This document shows, one piece after another, positions 18,147 to 26,105 of a stretch of DNA of 64,000 bases. The first letter of the stretch is position 1. The number at the start of each line of letters is the position of its first letter. The translations under genes were made by a program, and so were the position numbers. The notes below the pieces were generated by a model. That model saw nothing but the letters and a program-made list of their open reading frames with translations. It had not been told where the DNA came from and searched no databases. This stretch comes from an uncultured Roseateles sp. GTDB lineage: Bacteria > Pseudomonadota > Gammaproteobacteria > Burkholderiales > Burkholderiaceae_C. Location: contig NZ_CAJYPS010000011.1 in the NCBI RefSeq assembly GCF_913777145.1, positions 62,001 to 126,000 of the forward strand, given 5' to 3'.

Positions 18147-19717
18147 CGCAGCGTCTCGGCCAGGGCTCGGCGGTCGAGCTTGCCATTGGGGTTGCGCGGC
18201 AGCGGGCCGGGGCGCACGGTGATGCGCTGCGGCAGCATGTAGGCGGGCAGGCGGGTCTTGCAGTGGGCCTGCAGCGCGGCCAAATCCACCGTGTCCGCGC
18301 CGGGCGGCGGCGTCACGACGGCCTCTATGGCCTGGCCCAGCAGTTCGTGGTCCACGCCCAGCGCCACACATTCGCCGACCTGGCCGCCGCTGTAGAGCAC
18401 CTCCTCGATCTCGCCGGGGCTGACCCGGTAGCCCGAGGTCTTGATCATCTCGTCACGCCGACCGACGAAGTACAGAAAGCCCTCGGCATCGCGGCGCACC
18501 GTGTCGCCGGAGAACACGGCGATCTCGGGCAGCGGCAGGCCGGCCTCACGGCCGCCCACGCCGGCCGGCAGCGGCTTGAAGCGCTCGGCGGTGCGGACCG
18601 GGTCGTTCCAGTAGCCCTGGCTGACCAGCGCGCCGCGGTGCACCAGCTCGCCGGGCTCGTCCGGGCCGCATTCGCTGCCGTCCTCGCGCAGCACCAGGAT
18701 CTCGGCATTGGGAATGGCGCGCCCCATGGAGTCAGGCCGGCGGTCCAGCTCCTCAGGCGGCAGGTAGGTGGAGCGAAAGGCCTCGGTGAGTCCGTACATC
18801 AGGAAGGGCTTGGCCGCCGGCACGCGCGCGCGCAGCGCGTCCAGCGTGGCGCGCGGCAGGTGGCCGCCGGTGTTGGCAAAGTAGCGCAGGTGCTCGTTGA
18901 CCGCGGCCGGCCACTCCAGTTGGGCCAGTTGCAGGTAGAGCGGCGGCACCGCGGTGAGGCCGGTGATGCGCTCGCGCTCCAGCGCCTTCAGCACATCGCG
19001 CGGCAGCAGGTAGTTCAGCAGCACCACGCGGGCGCCGCTGTGGAAGGCGGTGGTGAGCTGGCTGAAGCCGGCGTCGAAGGACAGCGGCAGCGCTGCCAGC
19101 AGCGTGTCGCCCGCATGGTTGCCCAGGTAGCCGGCCACGCTCTTGGCGCCGGCCACCAGGTTGCGGTGGGACAGCACCACGCCCTTGGGTCGGCCGGTGG
19201 AGCCCGAGGTGTAGAGGATGGCGGCCAGGTCGGTGTCGATGACGCGGTGGCCGGCACGCGCCGGCGCGTCCAGCAGCTCGGCCCAGGCATGAACCGGCAC
19301 CGGCGCCTGGCCCTCACCATGGGTGAGCACCACGTGGCGCAGGTCCGGGCAGCGGGCCAGTTCGCCCACCAGCGGCCCCAGGCGTTCCGGCGTGGTGAGC
19401 AGCACCCGCACGCCGCAATCGCGCAGGATGTGGCCCACCTGCTCGGGCTTGAGCAGCGGGTTCAGCGGCACGAACACCGCGCCCGCAGCCGGCGCGCCAA
19501 AGCTGGCGATCACCGCCTCGGGGCGTTTGTCGAGATAGATCGCAACGCGCTCGCCGCGCGCCACGCCCAGGTGAGCCAGACCCTGGGCCCAGCGGCTCAC
19601 CAGGGCCTGCAGTTGCGCATAGCTCAGCGTGCTCTGTCCGTGACTCAGCGCAGGGCGCTCGGGCCAGCGCTCGGCGGCGCAGGCCACCAATTCATTCAGC
19701 AGGGTCGATTCAGGCAC
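18143..19717 (-). CDS. AMP-forming acyl-CoA ligase, exosortase A system-associated
   Basis: This 524-residue ANL-superfamily adenylating enzyme has the AMP-binding loop YTSGSTGRPKGVVLSHRN and the motif YGLTEAFRSTYL. The hinge/ATP motif FLYFVGRRDEMIKTSGYRVSP and the C-terminal lysine PRNPNGKLDRR are also present. Such enzymes activate a carboxylic or amino acid as the adenylate and load it on CoA or a carrier-protein thiol. It is the typical partner of the PLP decarboxylase (TIGR03098 type). It diverges from an acyl carrier protein gene, its likely acceptor. The start chosen is a GTG, because the frame extends upstream through sequence without ligase similarity. Confidence 0.88.
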   Translation of the reverse strand: MPESTLLNELVACAAERWPERPALSHGQSTLSYAQLQALVSRWAQGLAHLGVARGERVAIYLDKRPEAVIASFGAPAAGAVFVPLNPLLKPEQVGHILRDCGVRVLLTTPERLGPLVGELARCPDLRHVVLTHGEGQAPVPVHAWAELLDAPARAGHRVIDTDLAAILYTSGSTGRPKGVVLSHRNLVAGAKSVAGYLGNHAGDTLLAALPLSFDAGFSQLTTAFHSGARVVLLNYLLPRDVLKALERERITGLTAVPPLYLQLAQLEWPAAVNEHLRYFANTGGHLPRATLDALRARVPAAKPFLMYGLTEAFRSTYLPPEELDRRPDSMGRAIPNAEILVLREDGSECGPDEPGELVHRGALVSQGYWNDPVRTAERFKPLPAGVGGREAGLPLPEIAVFSGDTVRRDAEGFLYFVGRRDEMIKTSGYRVSPGEIEEVLYSGGQVGECVALGVDHELLGQAIEAVVTPPPGADTVDLAALQAHCKTRLPAYMLPQRITVRPGPLPRNPNGKLDRRALAETLR

Positions 19718-19837
19718 GAGACGGACAGCACGGAACAGAAAAACAGGCAGGCAGCCATGAACAAGGTGAGGGAAACATCGCACGCGCCCCCGAAAGTGAG
19801 GGGGGAGTCTCCCGGGCGCTGGAGCCGGCCCGCTAGA

Positions 19838-19868
19838 CTGACCGGCTTGCTGTGTATTTCCATATTAT
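19838..19868 (+). promoter_or_regulatory. Possible sigma-70-type promoter for the carrier-protein gene
   Basis: A TATTAT -10-like box (19863-19868) stands in a short AT-rich island within otherwise GC-rich sequence, 13 bp before the acyl carrier protein ATG. The best -35 candidate, CTGACC at 19838, is weak and 19 bp away. The same 164-bp divergent gap must also hold the acyl-CoA ligase promoter, which I could not place. A C5/G5 hairpin (19787-19805) lies between the two genes. Confidence 0.3.
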
Positions 19869-19881
19869 TCAACGCCCACGA

Positions 19882-20157
19882 ATGGACCACGCTCAGATCC
19901 TCGGCCAGCTGCTGGGGCTTATCGATGATGTGCTGAGCCTGGATGGCCGCGCCCGAGACTTCACGCGCGATACCGCGCTGCTGGGCGCCCTGCCCGAGCT
20001 GGACTCCATGGCGGTGGTCGACCTGATCGCCGCGCTGGAGCAGGCGTTCGAATTCGAGATCGCGCTCGACGATATCGACGGCGACACCTTTGCCACGGTG
20101 GGCACGCTGCAGGATTTCATTGCGGCCCGATATTCCGCGGCCTTGCCCAGCCCGTAG
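19882..20157 (+). CDS. Acyl carrier protein
   Basis: This 91-residue four-helix carrier has the phosphopantetheine attachment motif LDSMAVVDLI, with Ser42 as the attachment site. It would be modified to the holo form by a 4'-phosphopantetheinyl transferase encoded elsewhere. It is not the fatty-acid AcpP type; it resembles carriers next to exosortase A ligases and D-alanine or aminoacyl carriers. Divergent transcription from the adenylating ligase makes it that enzyme's probable acceptor. A start ten codons earlier is possible, but the family begins near MDHAQ. Confidence 0.88.
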   Translation: MDHAQILGQLLGLIDDVLSLDGRARDFTRDTALLGALPELDSMAVVDLIAALEQAFEFEIALDDIDGDTFATVGTLQDFIAARYSAALPSP

Positions 20158-20330
20158 TGCCCCGGGTGGCGGGCGCGGCCGTCGCTGATACAAGTCAGGC
20201 TGAATACCGTCGCTACCGCCTTCGTGGTTTCCCCCTGCCTACCCAGAGTTCCAGAAAACTTCAGCATCCACCGGCCAACCCGCTTTCCACTGCAGGCTGA
20301 CTCCACCCCGGCCACCGCAACGATTACCCC

Positions 20331-21461
20331 ATGAAAATCCTGAATAAGTCGGAATCGCTGCAGTACCTGGACCAATATGCGGCGCTGGCCAATTCCCGCC
20401 ACAACGCCCCCAATCCCTATGGCACCAGCGCCTGGCTGGGCCATTTCATCGCCGAGGTGGTGGGCACCGACGAGCGCCTGATGGTGGTGGAATCCACGCC
20501 GCCGGGCGCGGCTGGGCCGGACGGCTTCATGCTGCTGCAACTGGCCCGCGGCGGGTGCGAGGCTCGGGCGCTGAGCAACTTCTACACCTCGCTGTGCGCG
20601 CCGCTGCGCGCCGACGCCACGGACCGCCGCGCGATGGTGCAGCGCCTGGTGGACGGCCTGGCCGAGGTCAGGCCGCGGCTGGACACGGTCAACTGGTCGC
20701 CGCTGGACGCCGATGCCGAGGACGTGAACCACCTGGAGGCCTGCCTCAAGGCCAGCGGCTGGTATGTGCGCCGCTATTTCTGCTTCGGCAACCGCTACGA
20801 GGCCACCACCGGCAAGTCCTTCGACGACTACATGGCCGGGCGCGACTCCAAGCTGCGCAACACCTTCGAGCGCAAGGGCAAGAAGCTGCTGGCCAGCGGC
20901 CGCATCGACATCGCGACCACGCCGGACCAGGTGGACGCGGCCATGGATGCCTACGAGCGCATCTACGCCAAGAGCTGGAAGCAGCCCGAGCCCTACCCCA
21001 ACTTCTCGCGCGGCTGGGCGCGGCGCTGTGCCGAACAGGGCTGGCTGCGTCTGGGCGTGGCCTGGCTGGGTGAGGAGCCCATCGCGGCGCAGATCTGGTA
21101 CGTGTTCGAGGGCCGCGGCTACATCTACAAGCTGGCCTACGACGAGACCCACGCCAAGCTGTCGGCCGGCACGGTGCTGACCGGCTATCTGATGCGCCAT
21201 GTGCTGGAGGTGGACCGGGTTCACGAGGTCGACTTCCTGTCCGGCGATGATGGCTACAAGCGCGCCTGGATGGCCGATCGCCGCGATCGCGTGGGCCTGC
21301 TGGCCTGCAATCTGCGCACGCCGCGCGGCCTGCTGATGGCCGGCAAGCAATGGCTGGCCGAGCGCACCGCGGCCTGGCGCAAGCGCTCGGCGGAGGGCTG
21401 GGGCCGGCACGCAGGCCCCACCAAGCCGACCGAGGACGCGGCCGCGTCCGCCGAGGCCTGA
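20331..21461 (+). CDS. FemAB/GNAT-like acyltransferase (BioF2/CelD type), first copy
   Basis: The 376-residue soluble protein has a two-lobed GNAT arrangement. The second lobe carries YMAGRDSKLRNTFERKGKKL, then VAWLGEEPIAAQIWYVFEGRGYIYKLAYDE, a pattern typical of FemAB-like/BioF2 acyltransferases. Relatives transfer amino acids or acyl groups onto peptides or sugars, often from tRNA or carrier thioesters. It lies 173 bp after the carrier-protein gene and 23 bp before a glycosyltransferase. Donor and acceptor are unknown. An (amino)acyl group from the neighbouring carrier protein to a sugar of the exopolysaccharide is an attractive guess. Confidence 0.75.
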   Translation: MKILNKSESLQYLDQYAALANSRHNAPNPYGTSAWLGHFIAEVVGTDERLMVVESTPPGAAGPDGFMLLQLARGGCEARALSNFYTSLCAPLRADATDRRAMVQRLVDGLAEVRPRLDTVNWSPLDADAEDVNHLEACLKASGWYVRRYFCFGNRYEATTGKSFDDYMAGRDSKLRNTFERKGKKLLASGRIDIATTPDQVDAAMDAYERIYAKSWKQPEPYPNFSRGWARRCAEQGWLRLGVAWLGEEPIAAQIWYVFEGRGYIYKLAYDETHAKLSAGTVLTGYLMRHVLEVDRVHEVDFLSGDDGYKRAWMADRRDRVGLLACNLRTPRGLLMAGKQWLAERTAAWRKRSAEGWGRHAGPTKPTEDAAASAEA

Positions 21462-21484
21462 AGTCCAACCGCATCGAGTTCCGC

Positions 21485-22423
21485 ATGAGTCGAACCCCGC
21501 AAGTCGCCATCGTCATCCCGACCTACAACGCCAGCCGCTTCATCCTGGAGACGGTCAACGCCGTGCGTGCGCAGACGGTGCAGGACCTGGAAATCATCAT
21601 CGTCGACGACGGCTCCACCGACGCGACCTGCGAGATGCTGACTGGCCTGGACGAGCGCCTGCGCATCTTCCGCCAGGCCAATGCCGGCGTGAGCACCGCG
21701 CGCAACAAAGGCCTGGCCGAGGCGCGCGCGCCCTTCATCTGCTTCCTGGACCACGACGATGTCTGGCACCCCGGCCTGCTGCAGGCGCAGCTGCAGGCCT
21801 ATGAGGCCCTGCCGGAGCACTGCCTGGTCCACACCGACTACCACGTGTGGCTGCCCGACGCCCAGGGCCAGTTCGCGCCCGCGGCCGGGCTGCTGGCGCA
21901 GCCGCCCGAGACCGGGCTGGACACCGCGAACTCGGGCTGGGCCTACCACCAGCTGCTGGTGGACAGCTTCATCCTGACCAGCACCGCCATGATGCGCACC
22001 GAGTGCGTTCGCGAGGTCGGCGGCTTTGACACCAGCCTGCCCTACTCCGAGGACTGGGACCTGTGGCTGCGCCTGTCGCGGCGCTGGCAGTTCGCCAAGC
22101 TCAAGGGCAAGTACGCGCTGTACCGCCAGCTGCCCAGCCAGGGCAGCCGCAAATACCGCCCGGTGGACCACCGCACGGTGCTGCTGGAGAAGGCGGTGGC
22201 GCAGTGGGGCATCGCCAGCCCGGACGGCACGACCCACGGCGAGGCGGCGGTGCGCCGCCAGTTGGCCGACTTCCACTGCTATTACGGGCTGGACTGCCTG
22301 CGCGCAGGCGACCGCCGCCGGGCCGTGCGCTCGCTGTTGAAGGCGCTGCGGCGCGATCCGCTGCGCGGCCGCTACCTGGCCTATCTCGCCGCCACCCTGG
22401 TGGGCTGGCGCCCGTCCTGGTGA
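21485..22423 (+). CDS. Family 2 glycosyltransferase
   Basis: The 312-residue GT-A enzyme has VAIVIPTYNASRFI at the N-terminus, VDDGSTD for nucleotide-sugar binding and the metal-binding FLDHDDVWHP. An acceptor/base motif follows in LPYSEDWDLWLRLS. There is no transmembrane helix, so it should act at the cytoplasmic face of the membrane. It adds one sugar to the lipid-linked repeat unit, and sugar identity cannot be predicted. The ATG fits the beginning of the catalytic domain; an earlier in-frame start would overlap the previous gene. Confidence 0.9.
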   Translation: MSRTPQVAIVIPTYNASRFILETVNAVRAQTVQDLEIIIVDDGSTDATCEMLTGLDERLRIFRQANAGVSTARNKGLAEARAPFICFLDHDDVWHPGLLQAQLQAYEALPEHCLVHTDYHVWLPDAQGQFAPAAGLLAQPPETGLDTANSGWAYHQLLVDSFILTSTAMMRTECVREVGGFDTSLPYSEDWDLWLRLSRRWQFAKLKGKYALYRQLPSQGSRKYRPVDHRTVLLEKAVAQWGIASPDGTTHGEAAVRRQLADFHCYYGLDCLRAGDRRRAVRSLLKALRRDPLRGRYLAYLAATLVGWRPSW

Positions 22424-22454
22424 CCCGTCACGCCCTCCCCTCATCCACGCCGGC

Positions 22455-24152
22455 ATGCACCCGTCCATGAGCCCAGCCTCCACCTCTGACGACTTCTCCA
22501 GCGGCCGGCCGCTGTTCGCCTCGCGCGAGATCCAGGCGCTGGCCGACAGCGCCGGCCCGCTGGCCGCCTGGCGCCAGCTGCTGAGCCAGGGCGACCTGCG
22601 CGCCGCGCTGGCCTCCACCGGCGGCAGCTTCGCGCTGGGCCTGACGCTGGCCGACGGCCGCCGCCTGCTGGCGGTGGACCGCTTCTCGGTGGAGAAGCTG
22701 TGCTACCGGCTGGACCAGGGTCAGCTCTCCTTCCACCCGCGCGCCGACCACTGGCTGACCCAGGGTGATGCGCGCCTGAGCGCGCAGTCGCTGTACGAGT
22801 ACCTCTACTTCCATGTGGTGGCCTCGCCGCACACGGTGTTCGAGGGCGTGTCGCGCCTGCCCGCGGCGCATTACGCGCTGTTCCAGAACGGCCAGCTGCA
22901 GGTCCAGCCCTACTGGAGCCCGGCCTTCCAGCCGGCGCGCGGCGCCAGCTTCGCGTCGCTGAAGTCCGAACTGCTGACCGCGCTGGAGGGTGCCGTGCGC
23001 GATCAGCTGGAGCCCGGCGGTCAGCCCGCCTGCTTTCTGAGCGGCGGCATCGACAGCTCCACCGTGGCCGGCATGATGGGCCGGGTCAGCGGCCGCAAGG
23101 TCGCGACCTACTCGATTGGCTTCGACGCTGAGGGCTACGACGAGATGGCCTATGCCCGCCTCGCCGCCAAGCACTTCGGCTGCGAGCCGCACGAGTACTA
23201 CGTGACGCCGGACGATCTGCTCAAGGGCATGCACAAGATCGCCGAGCACTACGACCAGCCCTTCGGCAACTCCTCGGCGCTGCCGGCCTACTACTGCGCG
23301 CTGATGGCCCGCGAGCAGGGCGTGACCCGGCTGCTGGCCGGCGATGGCGGCGACGAGCTGTTCGGCGGCAATGCCCGCTACGCCAAGCAGAAGCTGTTCG
23401 CAATCTACGACCGCGTGCCGGGCTGGCTCAAGGCCGGGCTGGAGCCGCTGCTGCTGAATCCGCTGGCGGCCCGCACGCCGCTGCTGTCCAAGGCCGGCAG
23501 CTATGTGTCCCAGGCCCGCGTGCCACTGCCGGACCGCACCCAGACCTACAACCTGCTGTCCTTCCAGGGCGTGGACAAGCTGCTGGCGCCCGAGTTCCTG
23601 GCTGCGGTCGCGATCGACGGCCCGCTGCAGCAGCAGCGCGAGGTGTGGTCGCAGATCGATGCCTCGCATGTGGTGGACCATCAGCTCGCGTTCGACTGGT
23701 ACTACACGCTGGCCGAGACCGACCTGCCCAAGGTCTGCGGCGCCACCACCATGGCCGGCGTCAGCACCGGCTTCCCCATGCTGGACCTGCGCCTGCTGGA
23801 GGTCTCGCTGAAGCTGAAACCCGAGGACAAGGTCAAGGGTCAGCAGTTGCGCTGGTTCTTCAAGGAGGCGCTGCGCGGCTTCCTGCCGGACGAGATCATC
23901 GTGAAGAAGAAGCAGGGCTTCGGCCTGCCCTTCGGCGTCTGGACCAAGAACCATGACGGCCTGAACCGCATGGCGCGCGACAACCTCGCGTCGCTGGACC
24001 AGCGCGGCATCCTGCGCCGCGGCTTCAGCAAGACGCTGATGGACGAGCTGCTGCCCGCCCATCCCGGCTACTACGGCGAGCTGGTCTGGATCCTGTTGAT
24101 GCTGGAACAGTGGCTGCAGGCCAAGCTGCCGGCCTACCGCTTCCAGGCATGA
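22455..24152 (+). CDS. Asparagine-synthetase-like protein without glutaminase cysteine
   Basis: The 565-residue protein has a complete AsnB-type synthetase domain. The PP-loop SGGIDSS is at residues 196-202, with YSIGFDAEGYDEMAYAR, LLAGDGGDELFGGN and KKKQGFGLPFG. The N-terminal Ntn half is shortened. Family sequence starts around GGSFALGLTLADGRRLLAVDR (residue 55 on), so the first 50-60 residues with Cys2 and the glutamine-binding site are missing and replaced by MHPSMSPAST. It therefore cannot make ammonia from glutamine itself. It may use free ammonia, a partner glutaminase, or another amine, as beta-lactam synthetase-like relatives do. It overlaps the next gene by 4 nt. Confidence 0.85.
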   Translation: MHPSMSPASTSDDFSSGRPLFASREIQALADSAGPLAAWRQLLSQGDLRAALASTGGSFALGLTLADGRRLLAVDRFSVEKLCYRLDQGQLSFHPRADHWLTQGDARLSAQSLYEYLYFHVVASPHTVFEGVSRLPAAHYALFQNGQLQVQPYWSPAFQPARGASFASLKSELLTALEGAVRDQLEPGGQPACFLSGGIDSSTVAGMMGRVSGRKVATYSIGFDAEGYDEMAYARLAAKHFGCEPHEYYVTPDDLLKGMHKIAEHYDQPFGNSSALPAYYCALMAREQGVTRLLAGDGGDELFGGNARYAKQKLFAIYDRVPGWLKAGLEPLLLNPLAARTPLLSKAGSYVSQARVPLPDRTQTYNLLSFQGVDKLLAPEFLAAVAIDGPLQQQREVWSQIDASHVVDHQLAFDWYYTLAETDLPKVCGATTMAGVSTGFPMLDLRLLEVSLKLKPEDKVKGQQLRWFFKEALRGFLPDEIIVKKKQGFGLPFGVWTKNHDGLNRMARDNLASLDQRGILRRGFSKTLMDELLPAHPGYYGELVWILLMLEQWLQAKLPAYRFQA

Positions 24153-25303
24153 CCCGAACCGCCCCCGTGCTGCGCGCCAGCCTGAGTCCACTGCTCGACC
24201 CGGACGAGCTGGCCGGGCAGTGGCGCGCGCTGGAGGCGCAGAGCCAGGGCAGCTTCTTCCGCTCATGGGACTGGCTGGGCGCGCTGCTGCACAGCCTGCC
24301 GGCCGACCTGCCCCCTCCCGAGGTGCTGCGCGTGCACGACGAGAGCGGACAGCTGGTCGGGCTCAGCCTGTGGTGGCGTGGGCAGCAACGCCGCCACGGC
24401 TTCGTGCGCTCGCGCACGATGCACCTGCACGAGACCGGTCGCCCCGCCTACGACCGCATCACGGTGGAGCACAACGGCCTGCTGGCCCGCCAGGGGCTGG
24501 AAGCGGCGGTGCTGCAGGCCACGCTGGCCCGGCTGCACGCCACGCCCGGCTGGGACGAGCTGAACCTGAGCGGCGTGCCAGCGGCGGACTTCGCCCTCTG
24601 GCAGCAGGCCGCAGCCGCGCTGGGCCTGCGCCCGCAACTGCACTGGCTCAAACCGTATTTCTTCGTGGACCTGGCCCAGGTGCGCGGCCAGCACGCCGAC
24701 TATCTGGAGGCCCTCAGCGCCAACACCCGCTACCAGGTGCGGCGCGCGATGCGGCTGCAGGCCCAGCAGGGCCCGCTGCGCTGCGAGCTGGCCGACTCCG
24801 TGCCGCAGGCGCTGGCCTGGCTGGACGAACTGATGGCCCTGCACCAGGCCCAATGGGAGGCCAAGGGCGAGCCTGGGGCCTTCGGCAGCGAGTTCACGCG
24901 GCGCTTCCACCAGCAACTGGTGCAGACGTCGGCGCCGGAGCGCGTGTGGCTGACCCGCCTGAGCGCCGGCGACAAGCTGCTGGGCTACCTCTACAACTTC
25001 CAGCGCGACGGCGTGGTCTACAACTACCAGGCCGGCCACATCCACGAGTCGGATGCCAAGCTCAAGCCGGGCCTGGTGTGCCATGCGCTGGCGATACAGC
25101 ACGCGCTCGACAACGGCGCGCAGGTCTACGACTTCATGATGGGCGGCGGGCACTTCAAGTCCAGCCTCACCAACGCGCAGGGCGACATGGCCTGGGCCAG
25201 CATCCAGCGGCCACGCCTGAGGTTCAAGCTGGAGGACTGGCTGCGCCAGCAGCGCCAGCGCCTCAAGCCCGCACAGCCGGCCCCGGCCGCGGCATCATCA
25301 TGA
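24149..25303 (+). CDS. FemAB/GNAT-like acyltransferase (BioF2/CelD type), second copy
   Basis: The 384-residue protein has the GNAT-like C-terminal lobe of BioF2/CelD proteins: ANTRYQVRRAMRL, then DKLLGYLYNFQRDGVVYNYQAGH and VYDFMMGGGHFKSSL. It is translationally coupled (ATGA) to the Asn-synthetase-like gene, so the two probably act in one step. It differs clearly from the first copy 3 kb upstream and from the XrtA-type FemAB protein further on. The substrate is unknown. Transfer of an acyl or aminoacyl group to a polysaccharide sugar is the likeliest role. Confidence 0.75.
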   Translation: MTRTAPVLRASLSPLLDPDELAGQWRALEAQSQGSFFRSWDWLGALLHSLPADLPPPEVLRVHDESGQLVGLSLWWRGQQRRHGFVRSRTMHLHETGRPAYDRITVEHNGLLARQGLEAAVLQATLARLHATPGWDELNLSGVPAADFALWQQAAAALGLRPQLHWLKPYFFVDLAQVRGQHADYLEALSANTRYQVRRAMRLQAQQGPLRCELADSVPQALAWLDELMALHQAQWEAKGEPGAFGSEFTRRFHQQLVQTSAPERVWLTRLSAGDKLLGYLYNFQRDGVVYNYQAGHIHESDAKLKPGLVCHALAIQHALDNGAQVYDFMMGGGHFKSSLTNAQGDMAWASIQRPRLRFKLEDWLRQQRQRLKPAQPAPAAASS

Positions 25304-25382
25304 AGCGTGGCAGCCCGCCCCCTGGTTGCTCGCCGCGCCGGCCCCGGGTCCGCCCGGGCCTACCCGTCGATGGAGTTTCGTC

Positions 25383-26054
25383 ATGAACCGCCCCACCCTT
25401 CTTCCCTCCTGCGCCACACAAGCGCTGTGGCGCGGCCTCGCGCTGCTGGCGCTGGCGTTGCTGCCGCTGCTTGGCCATGCGCAGACCGACGCGGGGCGCC
25501 CCAACTACAGCGCCGGTGACTGGGCGCTGTTGCCCGAGTGGTGCATAGACACGCAGGATGGCCCCTATGGCTCGCCGAGCTACTCGGACACGCCGGTGGG
25601 CAAGAACCAGTCGCCGCGCTCGCTGCGCTGGACCAGCATCTTCGGCGGCGACTTCTGGCACATGCACCACTTCTGCCGCGCGCTGTACTCCGAACGCAAG
25701 CTGCAGATGACGGTGGGGGCGCCGCAGCGCATCTCGCTGGCCAAGATCATCCTCGGCGAGTACAGCTACCTGGTGCACAAGTGTTCGCCCAGCAACCCCA
25801 TGATGCCCGAGGTGCTGGTGCGCATGGGGGACATACAGCTCAAGAGCGACGACCGGATTGCCGCGATGGGGTCGTACGAGTCCGCCCGCGCGCTCAAGCC
25901 CGACTACTGGCCTGCCTACACGCGCTGGGTCGACGAGCTCATCAAGCTGGGCCTGTTCAGCAAGGCCCGCGAACTCGTGGACCAGGGGCTGGCGCAGATG
26001 CCCGACGAGCCCAACCTGCTGCAGCGTCGCAAGGCGCTGGAAGGCAAGTCCTGA
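25383..26054 (+). CDS. Secreted protein of unknown function with TPR-like C-terminus
   Basis: A signal peptide (hydrophobic core LALLALALLPLLGHA, cleavage expected near GHA-QT) leads to about 190 mature residues. The middle part is rich in aromatics and histidine (DWALLPEWCIDTQDG, FGGDFWHMHHFCRALYS) with cysteines that could pair in the periplasm. Residues about 145-220 look like two tetratricopeptide-like helices (RIAAMGSYESARALKPDYWPA, LGLFSKARELVDQGLAQMPDEP). I do not recognise a named family. Its position inside the polysaccharide cluster suggests a periplasmic helper for assembly or modification. The ATG lies 80 bp after the previous gene. Confidence 0.65.
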   Translation: MNRPTLLPSCATQALWRGLALLALALLPLLGHAQTDAGRPNYSAGDWALLPEWCIDTQDGPYGSPSYSDTPVGKNQSPRSLRWTSIFGGDFWHMHHFCRALYSERKLQMTVGAPQRISLAKIILGEYSYLVHKCSPSNPMMPEVLVRMGDIQLKSDDRIAAMGSYESARALKPDYWPAYTRWVDELIKLGLFSKARELVDQGLAQMPDEPNLLQRRKALEGKS

Positions 26055-26105
26055 CCCCACGCCCTGGCTTCAACCCAGACCGCAACACCCACCCGCCTGC
26101 ACTCC

